A stretch of 21,993 bases of DNA from NCBI GenBank assembly GCA_036397635.1, contig DASWIP010000079.1, positions 1 through 21,993 on the forward strand, in the 5' to 3' direction. Positions 14,901 to 21,993 of this stretch are shown in pieces. Within the stretch, counting starts at the first letter, position 1. Every line of letters starts with the position of its first letter. Below the pieces are notes generated by a model that worked only from the letters and a program-made list of their open reading frames with translations, was not told the origin of the DNA and made no database searches. The stretch is from DASWIP01 sp036397635. GTDB lineage: Bacteria > Actinomycetota > AC-67. The position numbers and the translations under genes were made by a program.

Positions 14901-17852
14901 ATGATCAAACGTTCGCTGGTCTTCGTCGCGCTGCTCGCCGTTGCCATCCCCGCCGGATCCATGGGCGCAGTCCTGCCCGTCATCGATCCCCCCGGGATGC
15001 TCCGAGCAGGGGCGGCCGTCGTCGACGCGTCGTGGCACCTGGGGTCGTCCCAGGGGCAGTACGCGGATACGCGCGCCGTGCCGGGTCCCGACGTCGAGGT
15101 CGATCCGTACGGCCACGCCACGTACAAGGCCAACTCGTACGGTCTGGGCTCGGAGATCACGACGCGCGCGCTGATCATCGAGGACGCGCAGGGCGATCGG
15201 GTCGCGGTCGTGACCAACGATCTCTACATCCCGCAGGATCTGTTGACGCGCCGGGTCTCGAGCCTTCTCGCGGAGCACGACGTCCTGGTCGCCGCCGGCC
15301 TGAAGGAAGGCCCGGTCGTCGGCGTGCCGGCCGAGAACCTCGCCGTCACGGTCAGCCACAGCCACTCGTCGCCGTACTACTCGACACCGTCTTGGGGCGT
15401 GTGGCTGTTCCAAGACGTCTTCGACGTGCGGTTCTTCGAGTACATGGCGCAGGCGATGGCCGACGCGGTGATCGCCGCCGCCTCGAGCATGCGGCCGGCG
15501 CGCATCGGCGGGGCGACCACGTCGTTCAACGAGATCACCAGCCACACTTACGGCCCGCAGATCGGCGACGACGGAACGCCGGCCGGCCAGCCCTACGACT
15601 TCACCACCGGCCGGCTGACCATCGTGCGCATCGACGACGTGTCCGGCGACGAGCCGGCCCCGCTGGCGACCTGGCTGATCCACGCGGTGCATCCGGAATG
15701 GGTCGAGGGCGACGGGCTGCTCAACGGCGACATCAAGACCGCGACCTACCGGATGCTCGACCGCGAGATCGGCGGCGTGACCCTGTGGAGCGAGCGCGAG
15801 ACAGGGACCGCCGGACCGCACAAGGACCTGCGTGCCCACCCGCCGGAGGCGCGGCGCGAATTCCAGGACATGAAGTTCTCGGCGCTGGACCGAGCCGCGC
15901 GTCTGCTCGCCGACGCGGCGAGCACGACCTACGAGAAGATCGACACGTGGTCCGAGGGCAAGGGGATACCCGAGTTCCCGCACCTGTTCGCGCCCTTCAC
16001 CCGCGAGGTGGACGTCGACGCGGTGTCGGTGCGCGTGGCGCCGCCGCCGACGCGTCCGTACCCGGGGATCTCGAATTGCAACACGCGCAAGGCCTTCGAG
16101 GGTGATCCCGGCGTGCCGATCGTCGGTCTGCCCGACTGCGGGTTCTTCCTCGGCGACGCGACCGGGCCGGTGTGGAGCGCGTCCCCCGTGGACATCGCCG
16201 GGTTGCACGACGAGCTGCGCGCGCTCGGCGCCCCGATCCCCACCAGCTACTCGCCGACCGCGTTCGCCGGCCTCGAGGAGACCATCGCCGTGCACCTGCA
16301 GGCGTTCAAGATCGGCGACATCGCGGCGACGTTCTCGCCGATCGAGCAGTTCACCGACGCGGCCTTCAACGTCGAGAGCCGGCTCGATCTGGTCGGCGGC
16401 AACGTATGGACCGGCTTCGACTGGGCCGAGCAGCTCACGCCGGCCGACCACTCCTCCAGGCCGGGCAGCCCGTGGTGCGAGCAGCTCGCCGACACCACCT
16501 GGGTCTGTGCGAACCCGCGCAACCCGCGGGCCGACCTCGCGCCGGTCGGCGACCTGGCCTACCGCACCATGCGCGCGCAGATCCACAACGACGCGGCCGG
16601 CTGGGAAGACCTCGCGTACGCGCCGTTCGCGGAGGCCGAGCCGGTGGATCCCGCGCTGATCAAGGGGAACTTCACCCACGTCGAAGCGACTGCGCACGGG
16701 TTCAAGCTGCCGATCTCGGTGGGCATGGCGAACGACTACTGGGGCTACATGCCGCCGTATCGCGAGTACCGCTCGCACGATCACTACCGCAAGGCGCTCT
16801 CGGGCCTCGGGCCGCACGGAGCCGACTTCGTCGCGACGCGACTGGTCCGGATGGCGGCCGCGCTCAACGGCGGCAACGCGTACGAGCCGACGCCGCTCGA
16901 CCTCGCTTACCAGGTCGAGTCCGCGCGCGCGCAGGGCCTCGCCGACGCGCTCGGCGAGATCTCACGCGCGTTCACGGCCGCCTACGAGCCGATCCTGCCC
17001 GACGACGCCGGGGAGGCCGCCATCCTGGAGGAGCCCGCGGACGTCCGCCGCTTCGACGCGGCGTTCGTCCGCTGGGTCGGCGGCAACGCCTGGGACGACA
17101 TGCCGCGGGTGCGCGTCCAGCTGCTCGGGCCGGATGGATGGGAGCTGTTCGGCGATCAGGGTGGCGAGGTACAGACGATGGTTCGGTTCCCGACGTACGC
17201 ACAACTGGTGGAGTGGCGGACCGGAGGATTCGGCTGGGAGTGGACGGCGAGCTTCGAGGCCTTCGTGTCGGAGTTGCCGAACCTGGGCGCGACGCCGGGC
17301 GTGACGCCGGCCGGCAAGTACCGCTTCGTGATCGACGGCGAGCAGCGTCGCGACGGCGCGAGCGCGCCCTATCACCTCGAGAGCGCCCCCTTCGACGTGG
17401 GTCCTTGGGCCGGGATCACGGTCGAGGACATCGGTGTCGTCGACGGCGACGTCTCGTTCCGTGTCGGCCCTTCGAGCAGCTACACCTTCGGCACCCCGAA
17501 CACCTACACGGTCGGGCCGATCGACTATCCCGATTCCTACGCCAGCCCGTTCGGGTTCATCCTCAACCAGCGCAGGCTGTTCACCTACGGCCTGGCCGAC
17601 CCATCCAGACACCAGCAGTACTGTCCGCGCTGCTCGTTCCGCCCGTGGGCCGATGCGGCCGCCGTCGCGGCTGCCACGGTGACCGTGGTGCGCGCGGATG
17701 CCTCCGTGGATCTGGTCCAGGCGATCCCGCTGGGTGACGGCTTCATCGCCGATACCGATCTCGGCCCGGGGGATCGCGCCTACGTCGAGGCGGGCGGCGT
17801 CGTGGACCAGTACGGAGAGACCAACGGTGTTCGTTCAGTGGAGGTGTCATGA
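14901..17852 (+). CDS. Large secreted neutral/alkaline ceramidase-like protein
   Basis: A 983-residue exported protein with a signal peptide at about 1-22 (MIKRSLVFVALLAVAIPAGS). The N-terminal domain follows the neutral ceramidase pattern: R-A-G-A-A-V-V-D-A-S (35-44), R-A-L-I-I-E-D (89-95), N-D-L-Y-I-P (106-111), and V-S-H-S-H-S-S-P (151-158), which replaces the usual T-H-T-H-S-G-P zinc-binding segment. H-A-V-H-P-E (261-266) is a further possible metal site. The nucleophile-bearing G-D-x-S-P segment of characterised ceramidases is not recognisable (V-T-L-W-S-E-R-E-T-G-T-A-G-P at 293-306). The last 280 residues (F-V-R-W-V-G-G-N-A-W...) look like a beta-sandwich C-terminal domain. Bacterial ceramidases are usually about 650 residues, so this one has inserts and an extension. 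It is coupled to the next gene by an ATGA overlap. Family is fairly sure; ceramidase activity is not. Confidence 0.75.
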   Translation: MIKRSLVFVALLAVAIPAGSMGAVLPVIDPPGMLRAGAAVVDASWHLGSSQGQYADTRAVPGPDVEVDPYGHATYKANSYGLGSEITTRALIIEDAQGDRVAVVTNDLYIPQDLLTRRVSSLLAEHDVLVAAGLKEGPVVGVPAENLAVTVSHSHSSPYYSTPSWGVWLFQDVFDVRFFEYMAQAMADAVIAAASSMRPARIGGATTSFNEITSHTYGPQIGDDGTPAGQPYDFTTGRLTIVRIDDVSGDEPAPLATWLIHAVHPEWVEGDGLLNGDIKTATYRMLDREIGGVTLWSERETGTAGPHKDLRAHPPEARREFQDMKFSALDRAARLLADAASTTYEKIDTWSEGKGIPEFPHLFAPFTREVDVDAVSVRVAPPPTRPYPGISNCNTRKAFEGDPGVPIVGLPDCGFFLGDATGPVWSASPVDIAGLHDELRALGAPIPTSYSPTAFAGLEETIAVHLQAFKIGDIAATFSPIEQFTDAAFNVESRLDLVGGNVWTGFDWAEQLTPADHSSRPGSPWCEQLADTTWVCANPRNPRADLAPVGDLAYRTMRAQIHNDAAGWEDLAYAPFAEAEPVDPALIKGNFTHVEATAHGFKLPISVGMANDYWGYMPPYREYRSHDHYRKALSGLGPHGADFVATRLVRMAAALNGGNAYEPTPLDLAYQVESARAQGLADALGEISRAFTAAYEPILPDDAGEAAILEEPADVRRFDAAFVRWVGGNAWDDMPRVRVQLLGPDGWELFGDQGGEVQTMVRFPTYAQLVEWRTGGFGWEWTASFEAFVSELPNLGATPGVTPAGKYRFVIDGEQRRDGASAPYHLESAPFDVGPWAGITVEDIGVVDGDVSFRVGPSSSYTFGTPNTYTVGPIDYPDSYASPFGFILNQRRLFTYGLADPSRHQQYCPRCSFRPWADAAAVAAATVTVVRADASVDLVQAIPLGDGFIADTDLGPGDRAYVEAGGVVDQYGETNGVRSVEVS

Positions 17853-19300
17853 CGCGCATCCTCACTGCAGTCATCCTTCTGTCGGCGTCGCTCGCGGCGA
17901 TCGCGGGCTCGCGCGCGGATGCCGTCGCGCCGGACTTCCGGGTCGGCGCCGCGGTCGTCGACATCTCGCCTTCGCGGCTCGTGGACCTGGAGACGCAGCA
18001 GGTCTGCCTCGGCGGTTTCGGCATCGGGTGCTCTCGTCCGGCGGTCGGCGAACGCGAGCCGCTGTACGCGCGCGCGCTGGTGATCGAGTCGCAGGGGAGC
18101 AAGGTGGTCATCGCGACCTCGAGCAACATCGGGCTGTTCGCCAAGTACAAGGACCCCTTCGGTTTGGTCGGCGCCTACGACATCCGCCTCGCCGCAGCGC
18201 AGGCGACGGGGATCCCTTCGACCTCGATGATCATCACCAGCGATCACTCGCACTCGAGCCCCGACGTCAACGGTATCTGGGGCGGCGTGGACGACGAGTA
18301 TCTTCGCAAGCACGCGACCGCTTTGGTGCGGGCGATCTACGAGGCCGATCGCGCGCTCGAGCCGGCGCACCTGTACGTCGGTGCCACCACCTACGACGAG
18401 CCCGAGCCAGACGCGCTGAAGAACCATTGGGACGGGACCGGAAGCGTGCTCGATCAGATCGACCGGGAGTTCCGGGTGCTGCAGGCGCGTCGCCGCGGCG
18501 ACGACCGGGTCATCGCGACCCTGGTGAACTTCTCGCCGCACGCGAGCATCCTCGACGGCGACGACGGGCGCGCGTCGGGCGACTGGACCGGCGTCTTCGG
18601 CAACCGTTTGGCCGAGCAGCGCGGCGGCGTCGGCATCGCGATGGTCGGTGCGCTCGGCGGCATCGGTGCCGACCTGCCCGACGCGCGCTTCGACGAGTTC
18701 GTGGATCTGGTCGACGGCCTGACCGATGACGCGCTCGCGGCGGCAACGAAGCTTGAGGTCGGCGGGGTCGGCTCGCAGATGGTCTTCATCCGCGAACCCG
18801 TGACGGCGCCCTTGCTGCTCACGAACCTGGTGCCGCTCAGCGCGCAGGATGAGGGCAACGTCCTGGAGGCGTCGATCGATCGCTCGACCTCACCGCCCTG
18901 GAACTCCGCGGGCGTGATGGGGACCTACGTGTCGGCGATCCGCATCGGCGATGTGCTGATCGGTGGTCCGCCCGGCGAGGCGTATCCCGAGACCAGCTTC
19001 GCACTGTCTCGCGACGTGCAGGCGCGCGAGCATTTCATCTTCGGCCTCAGCAACGATCAGATCGGTTACCTGGTCGCGCCGTTCGAGGGCGTGACGACCA
19101 CCGCGGGCAACGGTGCGCTGTACCCGGTGATGGGCAACGACAACTTCGCCCTCAGCGTCAACCCCCTGGTCGGCGATCACGTCACCTGCTCGCTGCTGGA
19201 CCTGGCGCGCGGCCTCGGGTTCCAGACCGCCGAAGAGAGCACGCGATGTATCGCGCTCACCGCCGACGATGGGCTCGCCCCGCCGACCGAGGTGCCGTAG
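17849..19300 (+). CDS. Second secreted ceramidase-fold protein, N-terminal domain only
   Basis: A 483-residue protein with a signal peptide at about 1-25. R-V-G-A-A-V-V-D-I-S-P (31-41), L-Y-A-R-A-L-V-I-E (72-80) and S-D-H-S-H-S-S-P (131-138) match the neutral/alkaline ceramidase N-terminal family, and N-F-S-P-H-A-S (227-233, His231) fits the second His ligand. The segment that should carry the nucleophilic Ser reads G-A-L-G-G-I-G-A-D (267-275), so the classical mechanism may be lost. It lacks the C-terminal domain of the upstream gene. GGAGGT at 17840-17845 and the ATGA overlap couple it to that gene, so the two probably act together outside the cell, as partners or with different substrates. 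Related proteins are often just annotated as hypothetical or alkaline ceramidase. Confidence 0.78.
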   Translation: MTRILTAVILLSASLAAIAGSRADAVAPDFRVGAAVVDISPSRLVDLETQQVCLGGFGIGCSRPAVGEREPLYARALVIESQGSKVVIATSSNIGLFAKYKDPFGLVGAYDIRLAAAQATGIPSTSMIITSDHSHSSPDVNGIWGGVDDEYLRKHATALVRAIYEADRALEPAHLYVGATTYDEPEPDALKNHWDGTGSVLDQIDREFRVLQARRRGDDRVIATLVNFSPHASILDGDDGRASGDWTGVFGNRLAEQRGGVGIAMVGALGGIGADLPDARFDEFVDLVDGLTDDALAAATKLEVGGVGSQMVFIREPVTAPLLLTNLVPLSAQDEGNVLEASIDRSTSPPWNSAGVMGTYVSAIRIGDVLIGGPPGEAYPETSFALSRDVQAREHFIFGLSNDQIGYLVAPFEGVTTTAGNGALYPVMGNDNFALSVNPLVGDHVTCSLLDLARGLGFQTAEESTRCIALTADDGLAPPTEVP

Positions 19301-19728
19301 AGTTTGCGCGAGACCCCAGGAAACTCGGCTCGGTCGCCCAGCGTGGGTTGCATGGGGTGAGGTCAGTGCCGTCCGCCCCAGAGGTCAGGTAGTAGTGCGG
19401 GAGGGCGCCGAAGGTGCTTGCAACCGCTTCCGTATCTCTTCATCAGGCTCGCACAGAACTCGGATCCTTTCTTGGGCGACACGAGATTGTGGTTCTTCCA
19501 CGGGCACTGTCCTGAACGTCGCTGCAACGACGATTCGTGGCGCTCGATTGGACGAAGAGTAACTGATGCCTGTAATTCCATGGTCGCCCCTCTCGTCCAT
19601 GGCCCCTTCGGGCCATATTCCGTTGCTCTTCTCAATCGATGCGGTTGCACCTCCGAGAATTGCTCCGTCAGGGACGGTGCCGGTTCGAGATCACTCGCCG
19701 TGCGGTCCCGATTTGGGAGGGATCGAGG
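19301..19728. other. Gene-poor gap of 428 bases with weaker GC bias
   Basis: No confident gene. Two minus-strand frames (19385-19600, 71 residues; and one opening at ATG 19581, preceded by GAGAGGGG) read through it, but neither resembles a known family and they overlap each other. Third-position use is mixed, so this may be decayed coding sequence. The only clear elements are the small hairpin at 19599-19616 and GGGAGG (19715-19720), the ribosome-binding site of the next gene. Confidence 0.45.
19599..19616 (+). terminator. Small hairpin, possible terminator
   Basis: ATGGCCC-CTTC-GGGCCAT is a perfect 7-bp stem with a CTTC tetraloop, followed by a T/C-rich stretch. It is about 300 bases after the ceramidase-like genes and 112 bases before the next start, so it may insulate the two. 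Weak as a terminator by itself. Confidence 0.35.
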
Positions 19729-21993
19729 ATGGCGCTGCGCCGCCTGCTTCATGTCGTGTTCACGACGATGTTGTGCTTGAACCTGATCGCCGGGTTGACG
19801 CCGATCGCGCACAGTGATGGGTCACCGGATGAAGGCGATCGTGAGGAACTTGTCGCCAAGCGGACAGAGACGGCGAAGTTCTTCCGTCAGCCGGGCGGAA
19901 CTTATCAGGCCGAGTTCTATCCGTCGCCGATCCATTTCTTGGCTGCCAACGGACAGTGGCTGGACATCGACCCCACGCTGGTCACGGCGGAGGATCCCGC
20001 GTATGCATGGCGTAACGCCGCAGGTGCTGTCGTTTTCGAGTTCGCCTCTAGCGTGCGCGCTGGCGATACCGTGCGTGTGTCCGTTTCCGGCGAACAACTG
20101 CGATTCGGTCCTGTTGGGGTGATCTCGCCGCAGGTGGGCCTGGTTGCCGGCAACCAGATCACGTATCCGGACGTGTTTCCTGGCGTCGATCTTCGGTACA
20201 CCGTCCTGCGCAGCGGCCTCAAGGAAGAGTTCGTCCTTCACTACCTGCCTGCCGTGACCAGTTTCGCGTTCGAGGCCAGTGGCAGCTTGTCGGTGCAAGC
20301 GACAGGCTCTGGGGCCTTCGAATTGGTCGATGCGGCCGGCGAGGCGGTCCTGAGGATGCCAGCACCGGTCATGTACGAAAGCGACACGCCTGAGCATCCT
20401 GAGCCGCGCATGTCGTCGGGTGTTTCCCTCGGTGTTGCAGCCACCGGTGAGGACCAGGTGTTGACGTTCACGTTCGATCCCGCCTGGCTCGCAGATCCGA
20501 CGCGCCGGTGGCCGGTGTTCGTCGATCCCACGATTCAGACGTTGTATCCGGGCAGCGATACGCTCGTGCATCGTTGCTATCCCAACCAGAACTTCAATGG
20601 TTCGGTGAACGGCAACAATCAGGATCTTCGGAGCGGAACATACGGGACGTGCGAGAACGACAGTGGCACTCAGTCGCTGGCGCGCACGCTGATGAAGTTC
20701 TGGCCATCAGGATTCCCATCGAGTTCAGACATCATCAGCGCAGATCTGAAGATGTACAACTACTACTCCTCATCATGCACCGCCCGCCAGACCCAGGTCC
20801 GACGCGTCACCGAGGGATGGGGTGTGAACAACGCCACCTGGAATAACCAGCCGACCACCACCACCAGTGGCATGGCCACCGCGAGTTTCGCTTGGGGCCG
20901 CAGCGGCTGTGATTCGAATGGCGCGTGGGCGCAGTGGAATCTCACTACCATGTTCAAGGGTTGGATAAACGGCAGCCTGGCGAATCACGGCATCAGTGTG
21001 CGCGCCACGGACGAATCCGATTCGCTTGGCTGGCGTCGCTACCGATCCACCGAATACGGCAGCGGGGAGCCCCGTCTCGTGGTCACCTACGATGAATCTC
21101 CGAACACGCCGACGCTGGTCTCGCCCCCGAACAACACGACGACAACGGCCAACACGCCGACGTTCACCGCCTCCTATTCTGACCCTGACGGCGACCCGGG
21201 CTATACGGTCTTCGAGATCATCAACGATGTGACCGGCGCCTCGGTGGTTTCAGGGCACTGCGGAAACGTAAGCTCGGGGTCCAACTCGAGCTGGCCGGGA
21301 CCATCAGGCTGCACGCATCCTTCGATCACGCTCGCAGATGGTCGCTACAAGTGGCATGCCAGCAACTACGATGGCTCCAGCTCCTCTGCCTGGAGTGGTT
21401 ACCGGTACTACACAGTCGACACCACAGCACCCGACCCGCCGACGGTCTCATCCGCGACTCACCCAGATCAAGGTGTCTGGTACTCGAACAATGACCCCAG
21501 CTTGAGTTGGACCGCCACGGATGTTTCAGGGATCACCGGTTACTCGTACGCCCTCGACCAGGACGCCGACACCACCAGCGAAGGCAGCGGAACCTCTACC
21601 TCGTACATCGACCTGTTCGACGGCGTCCATGTCTTCAACGTGAAGGCGCAGAACGGTGTCGACATGTGGGGTGCCTCCGCGGAGCGGGCGCTTCGCATCG
21701 ACGTGACGCCGCCGACGGACCCCGTTATCACCGGCAGCTCACATCTCCCCAATACTCCGTCGTCGGATAGGACAGTGGAGGTGTCCTGGGCGCCTTCAGC
21801 GGACGCGACATCGGGGGTTGCCGGCTATTCGTGGGAGTTCAACACTTCGCATACGGCCGAAACGGATGGCGCAGCCGAGGGGGATGAATCGACGACGAGC
21901 ACGACGTCGGCCTCGCTATCCGATGACACGTGGTGGTTCCACGTGAAGGCAATCGACCAGGCCGGAAACCCAAGCAACGATGCCACCTACGGG
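19729..21993 (+). CDS. N-terminal 755 residues of a large secreted DNRLRE-domain protein (RHS/wall-associated type), truncated by window end
   Basis: The frame is open from ATG 19729 to the last base. GGGAGG eight bases upstream fixes the start, and a signal peptide covers about 1-28 (MALRRLLHVVFTTMLCLNLI). Residues 39-85 (E-E-L-V-A-K-R-T-E-T-A-K..., then W-L-D-I-D-P-T-L-V) match the opening of actinobacterial RHS/wall-associated proteins. Residues 142-172 (I-T-Y-P-D-V-F-P-G-V-D-L-R-Y) continue that module. A DNRLRE/CBM96-like beta-sandwich spans about 270-455, with R-V-T-E-G-W-G-V-N-N-A-T-W-N-N-Q-P as its hallmark. Then come Ig- or FnIII-like domains at about 460-565, 566-662 and 663-755 and on. 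Known relatives are often several thousand residues with RHS repeats and a C-terminal toxin, but none of that is in view. Codons are less GC-biased than in neighbours (16 of the first 60 after ATG end in A/T, against 6 of 60 in the gene upstream), which suggests transfer or relaxed selection. Confidence 0.82.
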   Translation, partial: MALRRLLHVVFTTMLCLNLIAGLTPIAHSDGSPDEGDREELVAKRTETAKFFRQPGGTYQAEFYPSPIHFLAANGQWLDIDPTLVTAEDPAYAWRNAAGAVVFEFASSVRAGDTVRVSVSGEQLRFGPVGVISPQVGLVAGNQITYPDVFPGVDLRYTVLRSGLKEEFVLHYLPAVTSFAFEASGSLSVQATGSGAFELVDAAGEAVLRMPAPVMYESDTPEHPEPRMSSGVSLGVAATGEDQVLTFTFDPAWLADPTRRWPVFVDPTIQTLYPGSDTLVHRCYPNQNFNGSVNGNNQDLRSGTYGTCENDSGTQSLARTLMKFWPSGFPSSSDIISADLKMYNYYSSSCTARQTQVRRVTEGWGVNNATWNNQPTTTTSGMATASFAWGRSGCDSNGAWAQWNLTTMFKGWINGSLANHGISVRATDESDSLGWRRYRSTEYGSGEPRLVVTYDESPNTPTLVSPPNNTTTTANTPTFTASYSDPDGDPGYTVFEIINDVTGASVVSGHCGNVSSGSNSSWPGPSGCTHPSITLADGRYKWHASNYDGSSSSAWSGYRYYTVDTTAPDPPTVSSATHPDQGVWYSNNDPSLSWTATDVSGITGYSYALDQDADTTSEGSGTSTSYIDLFDGVHVFNVKAQNGVDMWGASAERALRIDVTPPTDPVITGSSHLPNTPSSDRTVEVSWAPSADATSGVAGYSWEFNTSHTAETDGAAEGDESTTSTTSASLSDDTWWFHVKAIDQAGNPSNDATYG

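Noticed and set aside
13821..16817. 998-codon open frame on the minus strand across the MFS and ceramidase-like genes
   Set aside because: Translation is Arg/His/Asp-rich with no domain, and it is antisense to two genes with clear motifs. Long antisense frames are expected in such GC-rich coding DNA.
19385..19600. Possible small minus-strand gene of 71 residues in the gap
   Set aside because: No family resemblance, mixed codon use, and another frame over the same bases has an equally good start; not enough to call a gene.
19676..19700. GGTTCGAGATC, resembling a tRNA T-loop
   Set aside because: The flanking bases cannot form the T-stem, and no acceptor, D or anticodon arm lies upstream.

Overview
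The window is GC-rich DNA with near-saturated G/C third positions, dense ATGA and TGATG gene overlaps, GTG as well as ATG starts, a PucR-type regulator, an HD-GYP response regulator and a DNRLRE-type secreted giant. Together these suggest a high-GC bacterium, most likely a member of the Actinomycetota, possibly an uncultured lineage. That placement is an inference; there is no rRNA or marker gene here. No tRNA, rRNA, CRISPR array, insertion sequence or replication origin was found.

Layout. (1) 1-2905: the end of a rhodanese-domain protein, then an MFS transporter gene interrupted by an in-frame TGA. Next come two divergent HIT-family genes, each with a TANNNT box six bases before its ATG (a leaderless-type arrangement), and a stump of an alpha/beta-hydrolase gene. 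(2) 2883-3827: a secreted glycerophosphodiester phosphodiesterase on the minus strand. (3) 4164-7228: a two-gene signalling operon, a membrane hybrid histidine kinase overlapping a receiver/HD-GYP c-di-GMP phosphodiesterase. (4) 7241-10170, minus strand: two tandem paralogous secreted alpha/beta hydrolases separated by a perfect 18-bp hairpin. (5) 10313-11596: a PucR/CdaR-type regulator divergent from the hydrolases. (6) 11611-14804: a promoter buried in a 41-bp palindrome drives a flavin-dependent halogenase-like protein with a fused C-terminal zinc ribbon, followed 11 bases later by an MFS transporter with a Met-rich N-terminal extension. (7) 14901-19300: two overlapping genes for secreted ceramidase-fold proteins. 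(8) 19301-19728: a gene-poor, less GC-biased gap. (9) 19729 to the end: the first 755 codons of a large secreted DNRLRE/Ig-like protein of the kind often followed by RHS repeats; it runs off the window.

How the genes may work together. From 7241 to 19300 the content is mostly exported hydrolases acting on ester, amide or lipid-like bonds, with one regulator, one oxidoreductase and one transporter. A plausible reading is a locus for using or modifying lipid-like or aromatic compounds outside the cell. The halogenase-like/MFS pair forms its own operon behind a strong operator-like palindrome. The kinase/HD-GYP pair would lower c-di-GMP in response to an unknown signal. The end of the window enters a region with different codon use and a possible polymorphic-toxin or wall-associated protein. 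The substrates of all these enzymes cannot be read from the sequence.
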